Source: Bradyrhizobium sp. AZCC 1721
Lineage (GTDB): Bacteria; Pseudomonadota; Alphaproteobacteria; Rhizobiales; Xanthobacteraceae
Direction of reading: 5' to 3'
Assembly (NCBI RefSeq): GCF_036924715.1
Contig: NZ_JAZHSB010000001.1
Location: forward strand, 6,377,001 to 6,441,000
DNA: 64,000 nucleotides
The position numbers and the translations under genes are program-made. How positions within the stretch are numbered: the first letter of the stretch is position 1; each line of letters starts with the position of its first letter. Shown here piece by piece: positions 17,926-24,686 of this stretch. Under the pieces are notes generated by a model. The model was given only the letters and a program-made list of their open reading frames with translations, was not told the DNA's origin and searched no databases.

Positions 17926-18411
17926 TCAGCCCTGCTGCGGCTGGTCGTTCGGCGGGGTCGGGCGCTGCTTGTGCTGCGCCATGAAGGCGTCGAACTCTTC
18001 CTTGTCCTTGGCGTGGCGCAGACGCTCGAGGAAATTCTTGAATTCGACTTGCTCTTCCTCGAGCCGGCGCAGGGTTTCCATGCGGTACTCGTCGAAGGCG
18101 CGGTTGCCGCTGGACGGCGGGCCGAAGCCGAAGCCGCCAAAGCCGCGGCGCTCCATGCGGTCGCGCATCCGGTCCATCTTGTACTGCATCCGCTCCATCT
18201 TGTTCTGCCAGCGGTCTCCGTGGCTCCAGCAACCCATTTTTCTGCTCCCTAGTGTGAAAAAGAGAAGGGCAAGCCCGATCGGCCACCAGATGATGAAGCC
18301 GAGGATAGTCACCACGATCCAGCCGGGGTGCCAGGGGCTCTCAAGCATATGCGGTCGATAGGTCTGTTCCGTCGGACCGCGCCATCGATTGACATCTGCG
18401 GTGTAGGCCAT
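17926..18411 (-). CDS. DUF2852 membrane protein
   Basis: A 161-residue protein with one strong membrane segment (IVVTILGFIIWWPIGLALLFFTL, about 32-54) preceded by HMLESPWHPGW, then a Met/Arg/Lys-rich helix (NKMERMQYKMDRMRDRMERR), a Gly/Phe-rich linker and an acidic coiled coil near the C-terminus. This is the DUF2852 layout; the function is unknown. MAYTADV at 18411 has GGAGAGG upstream; the longer GTG start at 18435 does not. A 19-bp palindrome 35 bp upstream matches one over the start of the neighbouring TetR gene, so TetR control is likely. Confidence 0.85.
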   Translation of the reverse strand: MAYTADVNRWRGPTEQTYRPHMLESPWHPGWIVVTILGFIIWWPIGLALLFFTLGSRKMGCWSHGDRWQNKMERMQYKMDRMRDRMERRGFGGFGFGPPSSGNRAFDEYRMETLRRLEEEQVEFKNFLERLRHAKDKEEFDAFMAQHKQRPTPPNDQPQQG

Positions 18412-18445
18412 TTCCCTCTCCATGACGGCGATCACGCCGTTGTGA

Positions 18446-18464
18446 ATGTAAATAACATTTACAT
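18446..18464. promoter_or_regulatory. Putative TetR operator upstream of DUF2852 gene
   Basis: ATGTAAATAACATTTACAT is a perfect palindrome of 8-bp arms around AAC, equally read as ATGTAAA-N5-TTTACAT. The same half-sites at the same spacing occur at 19244-19262 over the start of the adjacent TetR gene. Confidence 0.65.
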
Positions 18465-18519
18465 ACCTAAACCATCCCGCGTTTTTGTCAAGCGCGCGGC
18501 TGGACGCACCTTCGAAAAA

Positions 18520-19245
18520 TTATTTGCGGGTTCCCCAAGGGCCTGAGGGCGCGCCACCTTCCGGCGGCACCGGCGGCGGGCCGGACGGTTTCTGGTCTGA
18601 CGGCCGGCGGTCGGTCGGGAAGCCGAGGCCGCGCAGATAAATCAGCACTTCCGCTTCCAACAGTTCTTCCGGCGACATCGGCAATTTGCGGCGCGCGGCG
18701 TCGCCGCGGCCGAACAGCGAGGCTATGCCGTGCGACATCGACCAGATATGCAGCGCCATCATCATCGCCGGCGGCCGCGGCGTTCCGGGCGGCGTCATCG
18801 CCGCCAGCCGCTCGGCGGCAGCGCGGATAATGGCGAATGCGCGCTCGCTCGCAGCCATCAATGTCGGGTTGGAATCGACTGGAATCCCGGATTCGAACAT
18901 CGCCGAATAGAACGCCGGCTCGTTGCGCGCGAAGGCGAGATAGGCCTTGCCGACCCGCTCGAACGCCGTGACCGTGTCGGGGCGGCCGTCGTCCCAGGCC
19001 TGCGTCAGCAGCGCCTCAAACTGCTCGAAGCCGCGCTGCGCGATCGAGGACAGCAATTCGTCGCGGTCGCGAAAATGGCGGTAGGGCGCGGCCGGACTGA
19101 CGCCGGCCATGCGTGCGGCGTCCGCAAAGGTGAAGCCGGCCGGGCCCTTTTGCGTAATCAGGTCGAGCGCCGCCTGCAGCAATGCCTCTTTCAGATTGCC
19201 GTGATGGTAGCCACGCTCGCCGCGGCGGTCCTTTTGCCAGCTCAT
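18520..19245 (-). CDS. TetR/AcrR-family regulator
   Basis: A 241-residue repressor-type protein. The helix-turn-helix is at about 18-62 (KEALLQAALDLITQKGP, FTFADAARMAGVSPAAPYRHF). The ligand domain at about 85-200 has the WHG-type pattern with IWSMSHGIASLFGRGDAARR. The last 30 residues are a Pro/Gly-rich tail with no clear function. Its start codon is overlapped by a palindrome (19243-19263) that also occurs upstream of the DUF2852 gene, so autoregulation plus control of that gene is the simple reading. No ribosome site is obvious; the transcript may be leaderless. Confidence 0.88.
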   Translation of the reverse strand: MSWQKDRRGERGYHHGNLKEALLQAALDLITQKGPAGFTFADAARMAGVSPAAPYRHFRDRDELLSSIAQRGFEQFEALLTQAWDDGRPDTVTAFERVGKAYLAFARNEPAFYSAMFESGIPVDSNPTLMAASERAFAIIRAAAERLAAMTPPGTPRPPAMMMALHIWSMSHGIASLFGRGDAARRKLPMSPEELLEAEVLIYLRGLGFPTDRRPSDQKPSGPPPVPPEGGAPSGPWGTRK

Positions 19246-19263
19246 GTTAAAGGCTTTTACATG
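19243..19263. promoter_or_regulatory. Putative TetR operator over the tetR start codon
   Basis: CATGTTAAAGGCTTTTACATG pairs at 9 of 10 positions. Its core ATGTTAA-N5-TTTACAT matches the operator-like palindrome at 18446-18464 in half-site and spacing, and it overlaps the TetR ATG. Confidence 0.55.
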
Positions 19264-19365
19264 AGGTGGCCGTAAAGGTCACTTAATTTGAGGCCGTTAA
19301 CTGGTGTTCATCAAGATTAACGGCGTACGGGCGGCGCAAATTCCGACGATTCCAGCCGCCCCGGT

Positions 19366-19731
19366 CTAACCGCCCGGGATCGGAAGGACCGGCATGATCT
19401 CCACGCGCTCGCCGGGAAAGATCGTAAAGTGCGGGTGGTTCTCGAACATCTTTGCGGCGTCCTCATGCGAGCCGGCGCGCACCACCGTGAAGGCGCCCAT
19501 CTCGTTGGCGACGTCGGCAATACCGTTTGAATCGACCTTCTTGGTCTTGCCGAGCGGGCCGCCCATGGCGACGAGCGCCGCCTGGTGCTTTTCGACCCAG
19601 GCCTTCCATGCCGCTATTCCCTGCTGCTCCCTGGCGCGCCGCTCAGCCTCCGGCAGCGCATTCCAGGCCGCCATTTTCGCACTGGTCTTGCTGCCGAGGA
19701 AGACGGCGAGGAACGTATCGTTGGTGCTCAT
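19366..19731 (-). CDS. YCII-related small protein
   Basis: A 121-residue soluble protein. The layout (FLAVFLGSKTSAKMAAW, a central GIAAWKAWVEKHQAALVAMGGPLG, then MGAFTVVRAGSHEDAAKMFENHPH and a final strand VEIMPVLPIPG) is that of the YciI/YCII ferredoxin-like fold, although the DGPF signature of its neighbours is missing. It is third in a row of YCII-type genes on the minus strand, 80 bp after the preceding one. The biochemical role is unknown. Confidence 0.65.
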   Translation of the reverse strand: MSTNDTFLAVFLGSKTSAKMAAWNALPEAERRAREQQGIAAWKAWVEKHQAALVAMGGPLGKTKKVDSNGIADVANEMGAFTVVRAGSHEDAAKMFENHPHFTIFPGERVEIMPVLPIPGG

Positions 19732-19811
19732 GAGGTTTCTCCTCCCTTGCGGTTGACGGATTGCGATAGGCCTGTCGACTTGACGGCGCGCGGAGCCCAG
19801 TTACTCCAGGT

Positions 19812-20237
19812 TCACCGCGCCTTGTGCGCATTTCCCTTCTGCAGCTCCTCGAAGCCTTTGGCGGCCTGCTGCACTTCCTCCGAGAAATCACCGATTTCCT
19901 GCACCTGGCGGATTTCGATGATCTCGTTTTCGGACGCCGGGCACTTCTTCGCCCACTCGATCGCCTCCTCGCGCGACTTCACGTTGATCATCCAGTAGCC
20001 GCCGAGCACTTCCTTGGCCTCCGTGAACGGGCCGTCGGTAACGACGGGCTTGCCGGTGGCGAAGGAGACCCGCGCACCCATCGAGGGCGGATGCAACCCG
20101 TCGAGCGCGATCAGCACGCCGGCCTCCTTCAGCGCCTCGTTGTATTTCATCATCGCCTTGACCCGTTCAGGGTCGAGCTGAACGTCCGGCGGCGCGGTCT
20201 CATAGCCCAAGGGGATCATCAGCATCATGAATCGCAT
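19812..20237 (-). CDS. YCII/DGPF-family protein
   Basis: A 141-residue protein with the DGPF signature in VTDGPFTEAKEVLGGYWMI, preceded by a substrate-like strand and SMGARVSFATGKP. It ends with a charged helical tail. Such proteins are often encoded beside ECF sigma factors of the ECF42 group; one such sigma gene lies at 30642-31913. The gene is separated from the upstream YCII gene by a 122-bp repeat element, which may or may not end the transcript. Confidence 0.82.
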   Translation of the reverse strand: MRFMMLMIPLGYETAPPDVQLDPERVKAMMKYNEALKEAGVLIALDGLHPPSMGARVSFATGKPVVTDGPFTEAKEVLGGYWMINVKSREEAIEWAKKCPASENEIIEIRQVQEIGDFSEEVQQAAKGFEELQKGNAHKAR

Positions 20238-20261
20238 GGTGGGTGTCCTTGTTCGGGTGTG

Positions 20262-20383
20262 GTCATTCCGGGATGGTCCGAAGGACCAGACCTCAGATGT
20301 GCAATTGCAGATCGGGGAATCCTTGGATTCTCAGGTGCGCAATGGCGCACCATAGTTCGATGGTTCGCATCGCCCGGAATGAC
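20262..20383. repeat. Palindrome-ended repeat between two YCII genes
   Basis: A 122-bp segment with perfect 11-bp inverted ends (GTCATTCCGGG / CCCGGAATGAC) and internal inverted blocks (GGTCC/GGACC; GCGCAATGGCGC). This is a common type of intergenic element in Bradyrhizobium, as far as I remember. Confidence 0.65.
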
Positions 20384-20390
20384 GGGAGAA

Positions 20391-20807
20391 TTATTTCTTC
20401 GCAGTCTGCGCCCGCAGCCGCTCTTCCTGCTCGCGAAGTTCAGGCGTGAGGGCTTCGCCGAAATCCTCGGTCGAAAACACCTGGCGGATCTCGACCTCGT
20501 CTCCATCGCCGAACGGCGCGCGCTTCATCCAGCCGATCGCTTCATCGAGCGATTTGGCGTTGATCAGCCAGAAGCCGGCGACGAGATCACCCGAGTGCGG
20601 GAACGGACCGCGGCTGGCACTGCCCTGCCCGCCTGCATACCTGATCCGCGCACCATTCGAGGTCGGATGCAGGCCCTCGCCCGCTTCCATCATGCCCGCC
20701 TGGACCAACTCCTCGTTGAATTTGCCCATCGCCGCCAGTTGTTCCGTAGTCGGCATCACGCCTGCTTCCGAATCCTTGTTTGCCTTCACAATCACCATGA
20801 ATCGCAT
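20391..20807 (-). CDS. YCII/DGPF-family protein
   Basis: A 138-residue protein starting MRFMVIVKANKDSEAG. A GPF version of the signature occurs in SRGPFPHSGDLVAGFWLI, and ALTPELREQEERLRAQ is a helical tail. I chose the ATG at 20807 because GGAG lies seven bases upstream; two closer ATGs are too near the site. It leads a set of three YCII-type genes and is preceded at 20869-20896 by a looser copy of the sigma-type promoter shared by other units in this block. Confidence 0.8.
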   Translation of the reverse strand: MRFMVIVKANKDSEAGVMPTTEQLAAMGKFNEELVQAGMMEAGEGLHPTSNGARIRYAGGQGSASRGPFPHSGDLVAGFWLINAKSLDEAIGWMKRAPFGDGDEVEIRQVFSTEDFGEALTPELREQEERLRAQTAKK

Positions 20808-20868
20808 CGTCATTCTCCGTATTGATCTTCTTGGGCCAGCCACTTGCCGCGTCGGCCTTCGTCAACAA

Positions 20869-20896
20869 GACGAGCGGGCCTTTTACGCCGCCGACA
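20869..20896 (-). promoter_or_regulatory. Looser copy of the shared ECF-type promoter
   Basis: On the minus strand this reads TGTCGG-N15-GCTCGTC, one base longer in the spacer and one base off in the -10 block compared with the four exact sites. It lies 61 bp before the YCII start. I call it tentatively. Confidence 0.4.
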
Positions 20897-20940
20897 TGTC
20901 CTGCAAAATTATTTCGGAAGTAATTTGACCAGCCGGCCGG

Positions 20941-22149
20941 TCAATCGTCGATCGCCTGATAGGCCGAGGTCCAGAAGTCGGTCATTACCCGCGGCGGCTG
21001 CGGCGATTCCAGCATTCGCTGGGTCAGGACGATCCCGGTGAGGCCTTCGCTGGGGTCGGAATACCAGGACGTGCCGTAGCCGCCGTACCAGCCGAAACGG
21101 CCGGGCGTATGAGCGAGATCGTCACGCCGGGTGAAGACCGAGACGCCAAAACCCCAGCCGCTGTTGTCGCCGAAAAAGAGTTCGGAACCCTGCTTTTGCT
21201 CGGAGGTGAGTTGATCGCTCGTCATCAGTTCAACCGACGGACGCGACAGAATGCGTTCGCTGCCGAGCCGGCCACCATTCAGCAGCATCTGGGCAAACGC
21301 GTTGAAATCGTCGGCAGTCGACACCAATCCGGCGGCGCCATTCTCGAACACCGGCGGGCTTGCATATTTGCCGGTGGCAGGATCATCGAACACTTTCAAT
21401 TCGCCGCTCGCTTGATCGCGCGCATAGGCGGTCGTGAGCCGGGCGCGCTTTTCCTCGGGCACGTGGAAGCCGGTGTCTTTCATGCCGAGCGGCGCGAAGA
21501 TGCGATCGCCCAGGAAATTTGCAAGGCTCATGCCCGCGACGCGCGCGATCAGCACGGAGAGGATTTCGCTGCCGCTGTTGTAGAGCCAGCGCTCGCCGGG
21601 CTGATAGATCAGCGGCAGCGTGCCGTAGCGGCGCATCAATTCGTCCGGTGGAAACGAGGGAAACACCGGCCCAGGCGCAAAGCCCGCTTCCGCAATCGCC
21701 TTCTGGATCGGATAGCGATCGGGAAATATCGGGATCATGCCAAGGCCGAGCCGGAAGGTCAGGAGATCGCGCAGCGTGATGGCGCGCTTCGCCGGCATCG
21801 TATCGTCGATGGCTGCGTCGATCGCACGCAGCACCTTGCGGTCGGCCAATTCCGGCAGAAAGGCATCGACCGGGTCATCGAGCCGCAATTTGCATTCCTC
21901 GACCAGGATCATCGCGGCCGCCGCCGTCACCGGCTTTGTCATGGAAGCGATGCGAAAGATGCTGTCGCGCTGCATCGGCGTGCCGCCGATCGCCATGCTT
22001 CCCATGGCATCGACATGAATTTCGCCGCGGCGGCTGACCAGCGCCACCAGGCCGGGAACACCGCCGTGCTCGACATGCCCCGAGAGGACCTCATGCAAAC
22101 GGCCGAGCCGCGATCTCGACAGTCCACCGGCATTTGAATTTGTCGGCAT
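20941..22149 (-). CDS. Serine hydrolase, class C beta-lactamase fold
   Basis: A 402-residue member of the beta-lactamase/EstB family. The nucleophile motif S-x-x-K is SMTK at 69-72 and the Tyr motif is YNSG at 190-193. GWYGGYGTSW in the C-terminal part replaces the classical KTG box. There is no signal peptide, so it is probably a cytoplasmic esterase rather than a periplasmic beta-lactamase. An exact copy of the shared ECF-type promoter ends 42 bases before the ATG. Confidence 0.9.
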   Translation of the reverse strand: MPTNSNAGGLSRSRLGRLHEVLSGHVEHGGVPGLVALVSRRGEIHVDAMGSMAIGGTPMQRDSIFRIASMTKPVTAAAAMILVEECKLRLDDPVDAFLPELADRKVLRAIDAAIDDTMPAKRAITLRDLLTFRLGLGMIPIFPDRYPIQKAIAEAGFAPGPVFPSFPPDELMRRYGTLPLIYQPGERWLYNSGSEILSVLIARVAGMSLANFLGDRIFAPLGMKDTGFHVPEEKRARLTTAYARDQASGELKVFDDPATGKYASPPVFENGAAGLVSTADDFNAFAQMLLNGGRLGSERILSRPSVELMTSDQLTSEQKQGSELFFGDNSGWGFGVSVFTRRDDLAHTPGRFGWYGGYGTSWYSDPSEGLTGIVLTQRMLESPQPPRVMTDFWTSAYQAIDD

Positions 22150-22191
22150 GGCTTATGCTCCTCTCGGAATTGCAACCGGCCTCTCCGCCAC

Positions 22192-22218
22192 GACGATCCG
22201 GCCTGCTTCTTGCCGACA
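22192..22218 (-). promoter_or_regulatory. Shared ECF-type promoter, serine hydrolase gene
   Basis: On the minus strand this reads TGTCGG-N14-GATCGTC, identical in blocks and spacing to the site before the GST gene. It lies 42 bases from the serine hydrolase ATG. Confidence 0.65.
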
Positions 22219-22243
22219 TGGCAGATGACGCGCCGCGTGATTT

Positions 22244-22612
22244 CTATGACTGCTGCCTGACGAACTTGCCATCCTGGTAGGCCGCGCCGAAATAGACATC
22301 GATGCGCTTTACCTTGTCGCCGTCGAACACGAAGAATTCGGTATTGCGGAAGCTCTTTCCGCCCTTGGCCGTGCAGCGGTAGGTCACAAAGGCTTGATCG
22401 CCGTCGACGAGAATCCGCTCCAGCTCGTGCCGTTCGATCCAGTCGCTGTTCTGCCAGCAGCGCGCGAAATAGGTCGCCTTATCGACGTTGTCATCGAACG
22501 GACTGGTGAAGCGGAAATCCTCGCTGAAGGCATTCTCGACGAATTGGCGATCGTTGGACAGATAAGCTGCGAAGATCTTGCGGATCGTCTCCGCCTTGTT
22601 TGCTTCGGCCAT
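22244..22612 (-). CDS. SnoaL-like (NTF2-fold) protein
   Basis: A 122-residue protein of the SnoaL_2/nuclear-transport-factor-2 fold. KAETIRKIFAAYLSNDRQFVENAFSEDFRFTSPF is the typical helix plus first strand, and the end VKRIDVYFGAAYQDG is the closing sheet. Members are small binding proteins or isomerase-like enzymes; no catalytic set is clear here. It starts 11 bp after the GST stop codon, so the two form one operon. Confidence 0.8.
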   Translation of the reverse strand: MAEANKAETIRKIFAAYLSNDRQFVENAFSEDFRFTSPFDDNVDKATYFARCWQNSDWIERHELERILVDGDQAFVTYRCTAKGGKSFRNTEFFVFDGDKVKRIDVYFGAAYQDGKFVRQQS

Positions 22613-22623
22613 TCAGCGCTCCT

Positions 22624-23277
22624 TTAGGGCTCTTTGGGCACCATCTGGAAATACGGCTCGGCCTCCTTCAACACACGCGCGACGGAGGGGCGCACTTTCA
22701 GCCGTTCGAGATAGGCGCTGAGGTTTTTCTGCGCTTCGCCGAACGGCACCGCCATGTTGCCGTAGAACAATGACGGCACTGCCGCGCAATCGGCGAGGCT
22801 GAAATCCTGGCCCATCGCCCAGCCGCCGTTCTCCATCTGCTGCTCGATCATGGCATAGGAAATGTGCAACTGCGCCCGCGCCTCCTCGACGCCGTACGGG
22901 TCCCGCTTGCCCTCGGGCCGCAGCCGGTCCGTCACGATCTTCTGCATCGGCAGATGCACATAGAGATCGTAGAAGCGGTCGCGCAGCCGGGTCTGCAAGG
23001 CGCGGACGGGATCGTCGGGAATAAGCCGGGCGCGGCCGCGATAGTATGAATCGAGATATTCGACGATGATGCTGGATTCCGGCACGGTCTGATCCCGTGC
23101 ATCGTCGCGCAGCACCGGGAACTTGCCGATCCCCCACAGCTTCAGCAGCGCGGCGCGCTCGGCCGGATTGCCGAGATCGACGAGATTCGGCCGGAACGGA
23201 ATGTCGTTCTCGTAGAGCGCGATCAGCGCCTTCCAGCAGAACGAGGCCAGCGGGTGGAAGTGCAGCGTCAGCGACAT
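22624..23277 (-). CDS. Glutathione S-transferase family protein
   Basis: A 217-residue GST. The thioredoxin-like N-terminal domain (1-80) holds HPLASFCWK, with Ser12 or Cys14 as the candidate catalytic residue, cis-Pro in KFPVL, and PESSIIVEYLD for the glutathione gamma-Glu contact. The helical domain (90-217) includes FSLADCAAVPSL, the folding motif. I chose MSLTLHF at 23277 because CGGAG lies upstream. An exact ECF-type promoter lies 26 bases before the start, in the short gap after the DHFR-like gene. Confidence 0.9.
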   Translation of the reverse strand: MSLTLHFHPLASFCWKALIALYENDIPFRPNLVDLGNPAERAALLKLWGIGKFPVLRDDARDQTVPESSIIVEYLDSYYRGRARLIPDDPVRALQTRLRDRFYDLYVHLPMQKIVTDRLRPEGKRDPYGVEEARAQLHISYAMIEQQMENGGWAMGQDFSLADCAAVPSLFYGNMAVPFGEAQKNLSAYLERLKVRPSVARVLKEAEPYFQMVPKEP

Positions 23278-23303
23278 GGAAAACTCCGGTTTGCCGTTTG
23301 CAA

Positions 23304-23330
23304 GACGATCCGCGTCTGGTGATGCCGACA
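23304..23330 (-). promoter_or_regulatory. Shared ECF-type promoter, GST-SnoaL operon
   Basis: On the minus strand this reads TGTCGG-N14-GATCGTC. It sits entirely in the 54-bp gap between the DHFR-like stop and the GST start, 26 bases from the ATG, so the match is not a by-product of coding sequence. Confidence 0.7.
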
Positions 23331-23331
23331 T

Positions 23332-23877
23332 TTATGGCGCCGGCACGTAGCGCAGGATCACGATGCCGGTCGACAACGGCCGGCTGTCGAGCAGCTTCAG
23401 CTTGACCTTTTCGCCCGGCTTGAACAGCGGCGTTCCGCCGCCGAGGATGACAGGGCTTACCGCGATACGGAACTCGTCGATCAGCCCATGCGGGATCAGG
23501 CTGCTGGCGAGATCGGCGCTGCCGAACAGAAAAATGTCCTTGGCGCTGTCGCGCTTCAGCCGTGCGACGGTCTCCGGCACATCGGCGCTGAACACCTGGG
23601 TGTTGTTCCAATCGGATTTCTTCACCGTGCGCGAGAAGACATATTTCGGCGCGGCATTCATGAAGTCGGCAACCTTGCCTGTCGCGCTCGGCCAGTGGCC
23701 CGCCATCAGCTCATAGGTGACGCGGCCGAACAGCAATCCGCCGGCGGCGGTCATCTGCTCGATCGACAATTGCTCCAGCTCCTCGCCCCAGACGTCGGAA
23801 TGCCAGGAAATGTCGCGGTTCGGGCCTTCAACGAAGCCGTCCAGCGTCATCAGGTTCCACATGATCAAGTTCGCCAT
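23332..23877 (-). CDS. Dihydrofolate-reductase-like (RibD C-terminal) protein
   Basis: A 181-residue NADPH-binding fold protein. Signature parts are MTLDGFVEGPN near the N-terminus, LLFGRVTYELMAGHWP, KYVFSRTV, IFLFGSADLASSL and SPVILGGGTPLF. This matches the bacterial dihydrofolate-reductase-family group of yet unassigned reductases. It is divergent from an HxlR regulator gene across 115 bp that hold two TTGCA-type palindromes, which suggests that HxlR controls it. Confidence 0.87.
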   Translation of the reverse strand: MANLIMWNLMTLDGFVEGPNRDISWHSDVWGEELEQLSIEQMTAAGGLLFGRVTYELMAGHWPSATGKVADFMNAAPKYVFSRTVKKSDWNNTQVFSADVPETVARLKRDSAKDIFLFGSADLASSLIPHGLIDEFRIAVSPVILGGGTPLFKPGEKVKLKLLDSRPLSTGIVILRYVPAP

Positions 23878-23906
23878 TGCGATCTCTCCCTAAACTGATT
23901 GCGAAT

Positions 23907-23947
23907 TGCAACTGGTTGCATGATGACCGAACTGGTGCAATATTGCA
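23907..23947. promoter_or_regulatory. Putative HxlR operators between divergent genes
   Basis: TGCAACTGGTTGCA (23907-23920) and TGCAATATTGCA (23936-23947) are perfect palindromes sharing TGCAA/TTGCA half-sites, with centres 28 bp apart. Just before them is TTGCGAATTGCAA. They lie between the divergent DHFR-like and hxlR-type genes, as expected for an HxlR-family regulator. Confidence 0.55.
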
Positions 23948-23992
23948 AGCAGTTTTTTGAGGGTGCCTTGGTGCCCGCCTTTGGAGACGACC

Positions 23993-24490
23993 ATGACCGA
24001 TGCCCAGCGCTCCGGCTGCCCGATCAATCTTTCGCTGGAAGTGCTCGGCGACAAATGGAGCCTTTTGATCATCCGCGACATGATGTTCGGCAACCGGCGG
24101 CATTTTCGCGAGCTTCTGACCAAATCGGAGGAAGGCATCTCCTCCAACATCCTCGCCGACCGGCTGAAGACCCTGCTTGAGCAGGGCATCATCACCCGCG
24201 AGGACGATCCCACGCACAAGCAGAAGGGAATCTATTCGCTGACGGAGCAAGGCATCGAGCTCTTGCCCGTTCTCGCGCAGATGGCGGCCTGGGGTTACAA
24301 ATATCTACCCGTCACCGAGGAACTCGGCATCCGCGCACGGCTGCTCAGCGAGGGCGGACCGAAAATGTGGGCCGAATTCATGGACGAGTTGCGCGAGAGC
24401 CATCTCGGCGCCAAACGGCGCAGGCGTAGCGGTCCTTCGGTCGGTGAGCGACTGCAGGCAGCGTATGAAAGCGTCGTGAACGGAAGATAG
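23993..24490 (+). CDS. HxlR-family transcriptional regulator
   Basis: A 165-residue winged-helix regulator. INLSLEVLGDKWSLLIIRDMMFGNRRHFRELL followed by GISSNILADRLKTLLEQGII is the HxlR core, and a Lys/Arg-rich C-terminal tail follows (GAKRRRRSG). The ATG at 23993 has GGAGA upstream; an upstream in-frame start at 23957 does not. The N-terminal Cys in RSGCPIN could sense oxidants or electrophiles, as in some family members. The likely target is the divergent DHFR-like gene. Confidence 0.92.
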   Translation: MTDAQRSGCPINLSLEVLGDKWSLLIIRDMMFGNRRHFRELLTKSEEGISSNILADRLKTLLEQGIITREDDPTHKQKGIYSLTEQGIELLPVLAQMAAWGYKYLPVTEELGIRARLLSEGGPKMWAEFMDELRESHLGAKRRRRSGPSVGERLQAAYESVVNGR

Positions 24491-24686
24491 CCCCGAATCC
24501 GCGGCTGCATGCTCGTCCGGCGGGCGTCGCGCGCGGGGACATCCTTAAGATCAGCATTACGTCGCGATGCTATCCGTCATCTTACGGAGAATATCGTTAA
24601 CGCATTCTTTTTTCATTTGATCAAACGTGGCTCGGACAAGGGGGCTCGGCGGCATTAACCAGCAGCCTCGTCATTTTACCCATGCA

